From a virus, in the IMG/VR virus record IMGVR_UViG_3300037481_000168, positions 1 to 34,876 of that record: a stretch of 34,876 bases of DNA. One strand, written 5' to 3'. Positions 5,618-12,946 of the stretch are shown in pieces (the first letter of the stretch is position 1; every line of letters starts with the position of its first letter). The notes beneath the pieces were generated by a model, which worked only from the letters and a program-made list of their open reading frames with translations, had not been told where the DNA came from and made no database searches. A program made the translations under genes and the position numbers.

Positions 5618-6265
5618 CTACCCGACAGGCGCAAGCCCCCGGGCGACCAATCCGGCCACTCCGTAGGCCTGCCACCACGCGCGGGCTGTCAGCAGGCGGA
5701 ACGGGCGCGTCGGATCATCCACCCACTGGCCGCGATCATCGCGCACCTGTTCGTAGTACCCAGCGGCAGTCGGCGCGGCTCGCATCCGGTCGCGCATCAA
5801 ATCCGACACTGCCATTGCGTACGGGAAAGGCCACGTCGCGCGATCCCCTGCCGGACGCGGCGCTCCCCACTCCACCAGTTGCGCGATGATTGCATGCACG
5901 TCCTCTACGCTCGCCAGCCGGAGGTCTTCGCGGATTTGTTCGCGCTCCTCCCGGATTGCCGCCAGCGCGGAAACCTTCCGCGCTTCTGCGAGTTGATGCT
6001 CGCGGGCTTGCGCTTCCCGATCCACAAGTACAATCCGCTTCGGTGCTGGTTGCGCTTCGTAAATTCGCAGGAACTTGCCGGGGATGAACCGCCGCTTCGC
6101 GCCGCCGTCCTGTAGCGCGTACTCGTCAAGAGCAGACCACGCGCGGGGAAAATCCAAGTTTATGCACGTGCGATTGAAGATGCGCTGGATTTCCTCGTCA
6201 TCGTCGCCGCCGCGAAACAGCGAAACAATCCGGGCGCGGAGTTGCGTGAATTCGTCTTTGGTCAT
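5618..6265 (-). CDS. Hypothetical 215-aa early protein, possible replication accessory
   Basis: ATG 6265 with AAAGGAGT eight bases upstream; an upstream extension through a CA-repeat hairpin is rejected. The N-terminal 70 residues (MTKDEFTQLRARIVSLFRGG, AWSALDEYALQDGGAKRRFI, PGKFLRIYEA) have the feel of small helicase-loader-like N-terminal domains that end in a P-x-K-F/I motif. A charged coil follows (AREHQLAEARKVSALAAIRE). The C-terminus has aromatic segments (YYEQVRDDRGQWVDDPTRPF). The loader idea is only a weak resemblance. First gene after the early terminator. Confidence 0.65.
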   Translation of the reverse strand: MTKDEFTQLRARIVSLFRGGDDDEEIQRIFNRTCINLDFPRAWSALDEYALQDGGAKRRFIPGKFLRIYEAQPAPKRIVLVDREAQAREHQLAEARKVSALAAIREEREQIREDLRLASVEDVHAIIAQLVEWGAPRPAGDRATWPFPYAMAVSDLMRDRMRAAPTAAGYYEQVRDDRGQWVDDPTRPFRLLTARAWWQAYGVAGLVARGLAPVG

Positions 6266-6305
6266 GGTGTTACTCCTTTCGCAGCGCATCTTGCGCCACG
6301 TACTG

Positions 6306-6323
6306 CGATACGTACACGTATCG
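6306..6323. promoter_or_regulatory. Perfect palindromic operator candidate
   Basis: CGATACGT-AC-ACGTATCG: two 8-bp arms with a 2-base spacer, about 40 bases upstream of ATG 6265. The outer CGAT...ATCG is shared with the operator candidate at 7959-7977. Confidence 0.5.
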
Positions 6324-6329
6324 GTCTTC

Positions 6330-6361
6330 CGAAAACAAACACACACACAAAGTGTGTGTGT
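6330..6361 (-). terminator. CA/TG hairpin followed by T-rich tract
   Basis: ACACACACAC-AAA-GTGTGTGTGT: 10-bp stem with a 3-base loop. On the minus strand it is followed by TTTGTTTTC, so it could terminate or attenuate leftward transcription between the HTH gene and gene 5618-6265. The dinucleotide repeat is prone to length change. Confidence 0.45.
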
Positions 6362-6430
6362 GTCTTTCATCTCACAGCGCGTTGACACCGAATGGACAAG
6401 CGAACAGTGAAATGACCACTTGTTGCGGTA

Positions 6431-6471
6431 GGGGGGTTTTAGGGGGGAAGGGCTGCGCTTGTCAAGGGGGG
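6431..6471 (+). other. Four G-runs, G-quadruplex-capable
   Basis: Plus-strand G-runs of 6, 6, 3 and 6 bases (6431-6436, 6442-6447, 6450-6452, 6466-6471). The loops are TTTTA, AA and a 13-base stretch. Located in the main regulatory gap; could affect replication or transcription. Confidence 0.45.
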
Positions 6472-6520
6472 CAGTTGGTCGGATTTCTCAGAATTCTAGA
6501 AATGGCAGAGATTCCACCCC

Positions 6521-6556
6521 GGGAAAGACAACGCCGCCGGAAACAATCCGGCGGCG
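6521..6556 (-). terminator. Rho-independent terminator after HTH gene
   Basis: Perfect 10-bp stem (CGCCGCCGGA and complement, 6532-6556) with a 5-base loop, followed on the minus strand by TTGTCTTTCCC. It begins 20 bases after the stop of gene 6577-6939 and closes the first early operon. Confidence 0.75.
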
Positions 6557-6576
6557 CTGCATCCTGTTCGTCGCGT

Positions 6577-6939
6577 TCACAGATCGGCGGCTCGCATCGA
6601 AACGATGAGCCGACAAGCGCGGCGCACAAGTTCAAACCGCTCCAACTCGCAAACGGCTTCCCATTCGATCTCGCGCCGTACGACGGTGCGCACGGAACAG
6701 CCGAGCGCTGCCGCCATGCGCTCGCGCCGGGGTCTGAGGTGACCCGGCATCAGGTCGAGGACAATGCCAACCTCAACCAGCCTACGCACCTCCGGCGCAA
6801 GCGATTCATCGTCGCGGATGATCCGCGCGACACGCAGACACTCAATCAGTCGATTCGGTCGGAAAATTCGCGCATCCTCTTGCGCGATACCGAGTTGTGC
6901 GCGGATCGATTGCGATCCGGGTTCGTGGATTTTATCCAT
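6577..6939 (-). CDS. HTH DNA-binding protein
   Basis: 120 residues. ATG 6939 lies 9 bases after GGAGG inside the end of the RecT-like gene (8-bp overlap), which decides this start over a longer one. The C-terminal region has a helix-turn-helix pattern (RRERMAAALGCSVRTVVRRE, about residues 70-90) followed by a helical tail. The N-terminal region is helical (IFRPNRLIECLRVARIIRDD). Likely a phage regulator or replication accessory protein; it sits last before a terminator. The palindromes at 6306 and 7959 are possible targets, which is inference only. Confidence 0.7.
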   Translation of the reverse strand: MDKIHEPGSQSIRAQLGIAQEDARIFRPNRLIECLRVARIIRDDESLAPEVRRLVEVGIVLDLMPGHLRPRRERMAAALGCSVRTVVRREIEWEAVCELERFELVRRACRLIVSMRAADL

Positions 6940-7825
6940 GACCGATGTCCTCCAGTTTGACAATGACCCTCTTGTTGTCGCTGCGCGTCGTGAACGTCGC
7001 GCGAACGGTCGCGTTGAATGCGAGCGATGCCTCTAGGTCGTGCGCAACCTTGGCGTCCTTGATGGCAAACGGCCTGTCCTCCCCAGCCACGTCAACCCGG
7101 AACCAATCCGAGTTGCCGACGCGGGAGAGTTTCGTCGCCTTCGGGGTCAACGTCACAACGTCTGGCGGCTCGACCGGCACGGCATCCGTGCCGCCGTCGA
7201 TTGGGATTTCACCCGGAGGGGTTGCCACAGGGGCTAGCAGCCGTTCCGTGTCTGCACGTCGCTCCTCGCGCGTAAGCGCCTTGGCGGGCTGCGGCGCTGA
7301 CTTTGCAGGCGGATCGTCGGGAATCTCCTTTTCTCCGTGCGCCTCAACGTAGACGGGCGCTGCGCCCAGTGCATCCGGGCAGTGCGTCTTGTACCCGGCG
7401 GAAATGCACCGAGCGAACAGCATTGCGCGCGGGTACTTGCGCCAGTTGTCGCCGCCAAGTCCCGCGCGTTTCGCGTCCTCCATGCTGAACCGAGATTCAC
7501 CGATCCGGTTCGCGCCAGAGTAGAACTCAATGACGCACTCAACGTCAGTGTTGCAGGACACCCGGTAGTCGTACCGTCCGCTTCGCTTGATCGCCGCAGC
7601 CATCAGGTTCGCGGCAAGAACCGCCTTGCCCTTGATGATGTGCAGGCCGGACATTGCGTCGAAGTCCGTCAAACCAAGACCTCGACCGATGATGATTTTC
7701 GTGGCCGCCTGCGCCTCGCTCTGAATGTCGGGGAACATCCCCGACTGTCGAAAGATCGCGGCTACGGCCATGGGGTCGAGTTGAACGGGCGCGACCGCGC
7801 CACCAGTGCGGATGATCTCATTCAT
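6932..7825 (-). CDS. recT: RecT-family single-strand annealing protein
   Basis: 297 residues from ATG 7825 (MNEIIRTGG), which overlaps the stop of the 32-aa gene by 8 bp; a start 11 codons earlier is less likely. The core matches RecT-type annealases common in phages: MAVAAIFRQSGMFPDI, IIIGRGLGLTDFDAMSGLHI, KGKAVLAANLMAAAIKR, FSMEDAKRAGL, DNWRKYPRAMLFARCISAGY. A Pro/Ala linker (about 190-215) leads to a C-terminal beta-rich domain (SDWFRVDVAGEDRPFAIKDA) that may bind DNA or a partner. It anneals complementary single strands in phage recombination or replication. No exonuclease partner is visible nearby. Confidence 0.75.
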   Translation of the reverse strand: MNEIIRTGGAVAPVQLDPMAVAAIFRQSGMFPDIQSEAQAATKIIIGRGLGLTDFDAMSGLHIIKGKAVLAANLMAAAIKRSGRYDYRVSCNTDVECVIEFYSGANRIGESRFSMEDAKRAGLGGDNWRKYPRAMLFARCISAGYKTHCPDALGAAPVYVEAHGEKEIPDDPPAKSAPQPAKALTREERRADTERLLAPVATPPGEIPIDGGTDAVPVEPPDVVTLTPKATKLSRVGNSDWFRVDVAGEDRPFAIKDAKVAHDLEASLAFNATVRATFTTRSDNKRVIVKLEDIGHG

Positions 7826-7916
7826 CGGACGGAGCCTTTCCCAAGAGAATTGCGACAAGAACGGGTAGCCCGATCACGGCGACTACCACCAACGGCGTAA
7901 GGTCATACTCTGGCAT
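7818..7916 (-). CDS. Small single-span membrane peptide
   Basis: 32 residues, below usual ORF cut-offs. ATG 7916 with AGGAGT eight bases upstream. MPEYDLT, then a hydrophobic span LVVVAVIGLPVLVAILLG, then KAPSDE. The stop overlaps the start of the RecT-like gene (GAATGAATGA), so the pair is translationally coupled. First gene of the leftward early block. A holin-like or exclusion role is possible but unsupported. Confidence 0.65.
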   Translation of the reverse strand: MPEYDLTPLVVVAVIGLPVLVAILLGKAPSDE

Positions 7917-8056
7917 TGTGCGTACTCCTGTTTGGCCTCGCGTCATGCGAAACCGTGTCGATGACAACTTGTCATCGCGTGAGAATGTATCGCCATTCCC
8001 GCGCCACGCCTTGAGAATTTCCGCAGATTCCACAAAAACGAAGGTAATCTTCCCAC
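7917..8056. promoter_or_regulatory. Divergent promoter region
   Basis: 140 bp between the leftward early block and the only rightward gene. It holds the perfect inverted repeat at 7959-7977 and GAATTTCCGCAGATTCC (8013-8029), which resembles a motif at 5500-5517. I could not pick -10/-35 boxes confidently on either strand. Confidence 0.6.
7959..7977. promoter_or_regulatory. Perfect 9-bp inverted repeat, operator candidate
   Basis: CGATGACAACTTGTCATCG: two perfect 9-bp arms about one base, centred between the divergent genes starting at 7916 and 8057. Size and symmetry fit a dimeric HTH regulator. Confidence 0.65.
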
Positions 8057-8299
8057 GTGAGCCAGCCCGTACCGGCGAAACTCAAGGCACGGCGAGTCCG
8101 CGACCACGTTGAAACTACGCTGGCGCTCATCGTCTCCATGCGCGTACGGCGCGACGCGGCGCGATGCCGCTCCATCGAAGAGATTTCGTGGGAGTCGCAC
8201 GACTTGTACACGTTGGCGCTCGACACGTGCGAGGACGAAGAAGTGCGCGACCTAGTGGCACAGGCGCGAGCCGCGATCCTTACTGCTCTCACGCAATGA
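8057..8299 (+). CDS. Lone plus-strand 80-aa protein
   Basis: GTG 8057, with GAAGG about 12 bases upstream. Basic N-terminus (PVPAKLKARRVRDHVETTLA, MRVRRDAARC) and acidic helical C-terminus (DTCEDEEVRDLVAQARAAIL). Third-position GC is high in this frame. It is the only gene read rightward; it diverges from the early block and overlaps the end of gene 8289-9677 by 11 bp tail to tail. By position it could be a regulator of the early block, but no DNA-binding motif is clear. A minus-strand frame in the same place is weaker. Confidence 0.55.
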   Translation: MSQPVPAKLKARRVRDHVETTLALIVSMRVRRDAARCRSIEEISWESHDLYTLALDTCEDEEVRDLVAQARAAILTALTQ

Positions 8300-9677
8300 G
8301 CGTATCGGAAATCGTTTCGGTGTTGGAGTAGTTCTGCGGCAGCGACAAGCCTTTGCCGTACATATCGAACAGCCGATCAAACGCTCGCACGAACTCGCCC
8401 TCGCCGTTGTTGGTGAAGTTGAAGCGCCCGTTGTCATCTACCCGCCAATCGGTCGAACCCGCAATCATTCCGATGGCTTGACCGCCGGGAGCAACTGGCA
8501 TCAACTCCGCAAACACGACTTCATCAATGTACACGTCGGCATTTGCGATTGCCGTCGTACTCTCAATGTGGAAGTACGTCGTAAGCGGCACGTTTCGCGG
8601 GGTGCGCAGCGTGAGCGTATAGAGAGCCATTGACGTACTAAACGCTGAGACATCCCACGCACCGTTGAAGTTTCCGCCGTCGATGATGTTACCGCTGGCA
8701 TCCTTCACTGAGAGCCGGATGTTGCCTGTTGCCGTCGCCACCTTTCGCGCGGCGAACGCAATCACGTACGGGCGGTCGGGCGACAAGCGCGAGAACGTAC
8801 CCGCCGCGCTGCCAATCTCTTGTCGGATGTTGAACGTCGCAGCAGTGCCAGACGCAAGTCGTATGCTGCTCGCGCCGCGCCAGATGTTCGATGCGCCCGT
8901 CTCCGTGAGGAACTGCGTACCAGCCGTTCCCGTGACCACCGACCACCGAGACGCGAGGTTTGACGACTGCTCCTCAAAGTCGGAGTTGGTCAAGAGATTC
9001 TGCATCGGTCGGCCAGCATCAACGCTCGCGCAGATGGTGTTGATGCGCGTCGTGGTTCCGCTACCGGCGGGGAATCGGTAATCCAGCGGCGGGTACGCGG
9101 GCTGTCCGCGCACCTCAAACGTTTCCGACCCGGGCAGTACGCTGCCGTTTGCCGCGTCCTGAACGCATCGCGCTTCCATCTGCTCCGTGCGCACGTTCGG
9201 CCAATCTGCCGTGGAGCCGAGCAACACGTTTGGCGCTTCAAAAAGGTACACAAACTGGCCGTTGCCGATGTTGGATGCAGCGTAGGACGCGCTGCTCTTG
9301 CTGACGGTTGTACCGTTCACGGTTTCAACGTCGGCATCCATTTGGCGGATAAGCCATACCAGCGCGTCGGATAGCGTCTTCGCCCGCATGACGTTTGTTG
9401 CGCCGGACGTGTTCGCTTCGGCAAAAGTCATCTCTACCAGCGTCCGCTCTGCGGAAGCGCGTACGTCATTGAGTACACCGCCCGCCTCTTGGATGCGCGT
9501 CTCGATGTTCCCCGCGAGTACGTCAATCATCCAAGCATCGGTGTTGCTGTACTCATCCTGCACTTTGGCAAGCAAGGTGCGCAAGTTGTTCTGATGCGTT
9601 CGTACTTGATCCATGAACTCAACGAGAACGCCAAGCCGCGTGAAGAGTCCGTTCGTGCTGTCGTAGGTCAGTGCCAT
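8289..9677 (-). CDS. Tail-tip or tail-associated protein with carbohydrate-binding-like region
   Basis: 462 residues. Opens MALTYDSTNGLFTRLGVLVE, which I associate with phage and environmental proteins. The first 120 residues are helical. The middle (NLLTNSDFEEQSSNLASRWS, RPYVIAFAARKV, VYIDEVVFAELM) has the layout of a jelly-roll carbohydrate-binding module: NSDFE opening, aromatic strand, and an IDEVVF-type strand. ATG 9677 overlaps the previous stop by one base (TAATG). Last gene of the late block; probably part of the tail tip or a host-surface contact. Confidence 0.6.
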   Translation of the reverse strand: MALTYDSTNGLFTRLGVLVEFMDQVRTHQNNLRTLLAKVQDEYSNTDAWMIDVLAGNIETRIQEAGGVLNDVRASAERTLVEMTFAEANTSGATNVMRAKTLSDALVWLIRQMDADVETVNGTTVSKSSASYAASNIGNGQFVYLFEAPNVLLGSTADWPNVRTEQMEARCVQDAANGSVLPGSETFEVRGQPAYPPLDYRFPAGSGTTTRINTICASVDAGRPMQNLLTNSDFEEQSSNLASRWSVVTGTAGTQFLTETGASNIWRGASSIRLASGTAATFNIRQEIGSAAGTFSRLSPDRPYVIAFAARKVATATGNIRLSVKDASGNIIDGGNFNGAWDVSAFSTSMALYTLTLRTPRNVPLTTYFHIESTTAIANADVYIDEVVFAELMPVAPGGQAIGMIAGSTDWRVDDNGRFNFTNNGEGEFVRAFDRLFDMYGKGLSLPQNYSNTETISDTLIA

Positions 9678-9973
9678 TAGTTGCCGTCCTTGCTTGGCTT
9701 ATCGGTGAACGGAAGCGCCGCGTTCAATGCGGCGCGACGCTTCGCGCATCCGCAGTCTCCGCCTGTGACCGCGTTCACCGCTGCGGCGATTCCGCTTGCC
9801 GTGGTGATCGCGTGTACGACGTCGCCAGCGCCGCGCGGAGGATTCATGTAGTCAGCGCAGCCAATGCAAGCAGATTCGTTTGCTTTGAAATGCTTTGGGT
9901 GCAAACAGATGCGGTGCATCCATGCGCACTTAGGAGAAGATGATTCGGGCTGTGCCTGTAAAGACGTACTCAT
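9677..9973 (-). CDS. Small Cys/His-rich tail-region protein
   Basis: 98 residues from ATG 9973, chosen so that the motif CAWMHRICLHPKHF stays in the protein; it overlaps the upstream gene by 44 bp. The Cys/His set (C-x3-H-x2-C-x-H, then CIGC) suggests a zinc site in residues 18-45. A second cluster (GGDCGCAKRR) follows a small hydrophobic helix (VVHAITTASGIAAAVNAVTG). ATG 9919 is an alternative start that loses the first cysteine. Function unknown; context says tail. Confidence 0.55.
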   Translation of the reverse strand: MSTSLQAQPESSSPKCAWMHRICLHPKHFKANESACIGCADYMNPPRGAGDVVHAITTASGIAAAVNAVTGGDCGCAKRRAALNAALPFTDKPSKDGN

Positions 9974-10739
9974 TTGCGCCGTCGCTTTCGTCGCATAGTG
10001 GAGCAATAAAAGGTAAAGACCTAGTAACCGAACCAAACGGCGTTTCATATGAGTACGAAACCGAAGCACCCATAGAAAAATCCGGTTGACCAAAGTTGCA
10101 CGGCCTACATCGGCACGGTGTCGTAGCGCACTGGTCAAGTAATATGGAAGCAGCCAATCCGCATTGCGCTGGATATTGCTGCATAGGTTCATCAAAAGAC
10201 CGAATTGTATACAATCCAGCAAAAGAGCCAGAAATGCTGGCAGTTATGCTTATTGGATTGACTAAAGGCTGTCCTCCTCCTCCTCCTCCAAAACCACCAG
10301 AAGGGCATTCTCCTTCTACAGTCACAGGCGGGCAAACTCCACAACTAACGACGCCGAAGCATTCGCCTTCACCGTCCACAGTCTCCGTTATGTCAACTGA
10401 AAGTCCGCACCCACCTTCAGGGTCATAAAACCCATCTTTCAAATTTTCAACAGATGATACGTTAGCCATTCCTTGAACGCGATAAAACGGCCACGTTGGG
10501 AATGTTGCATCGTCGGGATCGGCAAGAACTCCAGTTAGGCCAAACGACAAATTCCGCTGAGTTGTTGAAACCCAACCACACTCTTGCGATTCATTGAACC
10601 GAGCGCGAAATTGCGCCGTAACAATCACCGAAACCGTTTGCGGCGGCGGCCACCCAAAGCAAGCAGCAAACAACTGCGCACACGGTGTCGATGGAATCGG
10701 AATGCAGCAACAGCGAATCAGCGCCGCTTCAAGGCTCAT
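9930..10739 (-). CDS. Cysteine-rich tail protein, AT-richer than surroundings
   Basis: 269 residues with 17 cysteines, including CCC at 10-12 and CATTPCRCRPC near 205. A glycine tract (GGFGGGGGGQP) splits two beta-rich halves; the C-terminal half looks like repeated strands (YSYETPFGSVTRSL). Start ATG 10739 overlaps the previous stop in ATGA. Base composition is visibly more AT-rich than the neighbours. Probably an extracellular, disulphide-stabilised virion part acquired by transfer; no family recognised. Confidence 0.6.
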   Translation of the reverse strand: MSLEAALIRCCCIPIPSTPCAQLFAACFGWPPPQTVSVIVTAQFRARFNESQECGWVSTTQRNLSFGLTGVLADPDDATFPTWPFYRVQGMANVSSVENLKDGFYDPEGGCGLSVDITETVDGEGECFGVVSCGVCPPVTVEGECPSGGFGGGGGGQPLVNPISITASISGSFAGLYTIRSFDEPMQQYPAQCGLAASILLDQCATTPCRCRPCNFGQPDFSMGASVSYSYETPFGSVTRSLPFIAPLCDESDGANEYVFTGTARIIFS

Positions 10740-11101
10740 GCCTCATCTCCGTACACCGTAACCGTGATCTTGTCTGCCGCGTCGGAGTGAATCCAAAGGC
10801 GGTCGCCCGATGACATCAGAATCGGCTGGTCGTAGACCTGAGTATGGTGCGCGTTCACGGCTAAATTGTAGAACAGCGCGTTTGCGCCGCCGACCGCTTC
10901 GCCGCTGCGCGTGTGATGCACCCGGATTGTGTGGTTGCCTGAGCCAAACGCGCAAAGCCAAAGCGCATGAACGCGCGTACTCATATTCGGCGGAACTTCG
11001 TACAAGAGCGTATCGACAGTACGCGCCACGTCCGCCGCGAGTTTCGCTGAACGGCGACTCGTCGGAACGCGCATTACAAAGGTTGGTTGGCTCACTGACA
11101 T
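10736..11101 (-). CDS. Hypothetical 121-aa tail-region protein
   Basis: ATG 11101 (MSVSQPTFVMRVPTSRRSAK). Beta-rich sequence with STRVHALWLCAFGSGNHTIR, ANALFYNLAVNAHHTQVYDQ and DRLWIHSDAADKITVTVYGD, consistent with a small jelly-roll or Ig-like virion domain. It lies between two tail genes with short overlaps. Specific role unknown. Confidence 0.6.
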   Translation of the reverse strand: MSVSQPTFVMRVPTSRRSAKLAADVARTVDTLLYEVPPNMSTRVHALWLCAFGSGNHTIRVHHTRSGEAVGGANALFYNLAVNAHHTQVYDQPILMSSGDRLWIHSDAADKITVTVYGDEA

Positions 11102-11787
11102 AGAACCTCGTATCCGTTGGGAACGCTGAACACGTATTCACCAATGCGCGTCTTGGTTGCAACAACCACCGTGTCATTCTTGATCGGTCGCCGGGTAAAA
11201 GGAGTTGCGTCTAAAACCTTTGTACCGACCCCGAGTTCTTCGTTGTTGTCGATAGGGTTTTCGGCTCCGTTGTAGAGCGTCACAATGGGGGAATTCTCTA
11301 CGGCGTAGAATCGCCGCTGCACTCCGTCCCATCGCGCTTCTCTCCCCGAGTACGTCCACACTGGAGGATTACCCGTATGCGAAATGATGATGAACGGCGT
11401 TTCCGGCGGCTCGCTCACAATCGCCTCGTATGCCACTGCCCCGCCCGTCATTCGCCGCGCACAGACTGAGACGATTTGATTCGCTCGCAAATCGGAACTG
11501 TAGATCGGGAATGCAAACTGGTTGTCGGCTTGCGTCGATGTTGCTCCGCCCTGCACTTCGTCAAACTGGCCGACGTTTGCGCTGTTTCGTGCAACTTGCA
11601 CAAATGCCGCGCGGCCTTCGTTGATCGCAGTGATCCTCGCTAGAAACGTCAACCCAATGGTGCTTTTTCCATTGCTTGCGCCGCCTTGGGTTGTGTTCTC
11701 CAATTCTTGTATGCGTCGGAAAATCTCGTTGACGTGCGCAAACGTCAACGCGCCAAGGTTGCCGGATGTGAGTCGTGGGAATTCCAT
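11092..11787 (-). CDS. Tail-region protein, 231 aa
   Basis: ATG 11787 overlaps the upstream stop by one base (TGATG); an upstream extension is rejected. The N-terminus is helical (LTSGNLGALTFAHVNEIFRR, IQELENT), which could be an assembly helix. The rest is beta-rich (TIGLTFLARITAINEGRAAF, TPFIIISHTGNPPVWTYSGR, FSVPNGYEVL). It sits in the tail-tip gene run; probably a minor structural protein. Confidence 0.6.
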   Translation of the reverse strand: MEFPRLTSGNLGALTFAHVNEIFRRIQELENTTQGGASNGKSTIGLTFLARITAINEGRAAFVQVARNSANVGQFDEVQGGATSTQADNQFAFPIYSSDLRANQIVSVCARRMTGGAVAYEAIVSEPPETPFIIISHTGNPPVWTYSGREARWDGVQRRFYAVENSPIVTLYNGAENPIDNNEELGVGTKVLDATPFTRRPIKNDTVVVATKTRIGEYVFSVPNGYEVLCQ

Positions 11788-12152
11788 CAGTCGGAGACGA
11801 TGTAGTATTGGAGGTCGATCGCTGCCACGTTTGCCCGCGCGGTCGGCGCGTTCGTGCCAAGTCGCAAGCAACTGCTTTCCCCTGCCTTCAACTTCGCGAA
11901 GGCGACGAAACTCGTACCCGTACCAGTACCCAACTCAACAAAGTTGGTCGCCCCGGTGTTGCGGAAGAACGAATACCCGGCAGTCGCCACGTCATTTACC
12001 ACAATGACTTCTGGATTTGTGCCGACGTTCTGCACTCCACCAGCGGCCACCGAACCCGTCATGTCTACGAGTTGGTTCGTCACGCTGTCTTCGTGGATCA
12101 AGAAACCCTTGTTCACACGCATACGCAGATTAATGCTGATTTCTTGTGCCAT
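11787..12152 (-). CDS. Minor tail-region protein, 121 aa
   Basis: ATG 12152, one-base overlap. Begins MAQEISINLRMRVNKGFLIH and continues as strands (ATAGYSFFRNTGATNFVELG, TSFVAFAKLKAGESSCLRLG, VAAIDLQYYIVSD). Compact beta-sandwich-like virion protein by composition and context. No named family. Confidence 0.6.
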   Translation of the reverse strand: MAQEISINLRMRVNKGFLIHEDSVTNQLVDMTGSVAAGGVQNVGTNPEVIVVNDVATAGYSFFRNTGATNFVELGTGTGTSFVAFAKLKAGESSCLRLGTNAPTARANVAAIDLQYYIVSD

Positions 12153-12946
12153 CAGAAGTTCTCCGAGAGAAGGTTGAAGTTTGCGGTTTCAGGGAACGGC
12201 TGCACGAAAAACACGTGCGCAGCGACAAACCCGAGCGTCGGAGTAAATCCGATCATCACGTCACCTTGCGACGTTCTGCGCGGCTGCTGCACCATGTGGA
12301 AGTCATTCCGAAACTCAAACTCATGCGAGATTGAAAACAAGCCCGTTCCCACGCGCGAACTGTTCGCGCCCTTGTACAGAAGCGTACCCGTAGCAAACCC
12401 CTCAAATTGCGAGTTGTTGCGCTTGCCGATCATCGTTGCGATGGTCTGTAGCCTTCCGGATACAGTCGGCTCTAGCACCGTCTCGACAAGGCCAATCGTA
12501 ATCACCAGCGAAAGCAGCGATGTTGGGTTGCCACCGGAATCTAAGGACGTGCCGCCAATGTCTGCGCCGTTTGATCCGTTGCCGTTGTACCCGCTTGGAA
12601 CGTTGACGCGGTACACGTCGCGGAACACCGCTTGCGTGTTGACCGTGCGCTCCACGTACCCCGTATCGTTCGCGCTAAGCGTGTTGCGGCCATACTGCCA
12701 CGTGACCTTCCACGTGTTCGCGCCGTCTCCTAGCGGATCGACGGCGTACGTGATTGCGTAGACGTTCGACTCTCCCGGAAACAGGTCGCCCTTGGCGGGC
12801 ATTCCGTTCGCGCCGAGTTCGATGGCCGCAGGGCTGGTGATTGCGGCGGACTCGTCCCACACGTGGAACACGCGCGAACCCGTCACCTTGCCGCCGGAGA
12901 CGGACAGATTTCGAGACTGCAACTGCTCGTACACGGTCTGCGCCAT
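12152..12946 (-). CDS. Minor tail-region protein, 264 aa
   Basis: ATG 12946 overlaps the tape-measure stop by one base. Begins MAQTVYEQLQSRNLSVSGGK. Beta-rich throughout with many Gly, Asn and Thr (SRVFHVWDESAAITSPAAIE, VYAITYAVDPLGDGANTWKV, VAAHVFFVQPFPETANFNLL). Directly follows the tape measure, the place of distal-tail proteins in lambda-like modules; the distal-tail assignment is positional. Confidence 0.6.
   Translation of the reverse strand: MAQTVYEQLQSRNLSVSGGKVTGSRVFHVWDESAAITSPAAIELGANGMPAKGDLFPGESNVYAITYAVDPLGDGANTWKVTWQYGRNTLSANDTGYVERTVNTQAVFRDVYRVNVPSGYNGNGSNGADIGGTSLDSGGNPTSLLSLVITIGLVETVLEPTVSGRLQTIATMIGKRNNSQFEGFATGTLLYKGANSSRVGTGLFSISHEFEFRNDFHMVQQPRRTSQGDVMIGFTPTLGFVAAHVFFVQPFPETANFNLLSENF

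Larger units (their letters stand above)
6266..6520. promoter_or_regulatory. Intergenic regulatory region
   Basis: Largest non-coding stretch (311 bp up to 6576). From low to high coordinate it holds GCGCA-TCT-TGCGC (6286-6298), the palindrome at 6306-6323, a CA/TG hairpin (6339-6361), a plus-strand TTGACA (6382), four G-runs (6431-6471) and AGAATTCT (6490-6497). The promoter of gene 5618-6265 must lie here or read through; I cannot fix a -10 box. Confidence 0.6.

Noticed and set aside
5053-5634. 193-aa minus frame with a CGNFCEMCG motif
   Set aside because: Runs across two leaders and a supported gene in another frame; low-complexity Pro/Ser middle; no good start.
6382-6410. Plus-strand promoter with TTGACA
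   Set aside because: No acceptable -10 at normal spacing and no plus-strand gene follows.
7972-8292. Minus-strand 106-aa frame over the plus-strand gene
   Set aside because: No good start or site and less gene-like composition than the plus frame, though its end (FCGICGNSQ) looks somewhat like a protein.
8665-9081. Plus-strand 138-aa frame in the tail gene, with similar ones at 11775, 21781 and 24950
   Set aside because: Antisense to recognised or well-supported minus genes, without sites of their own.
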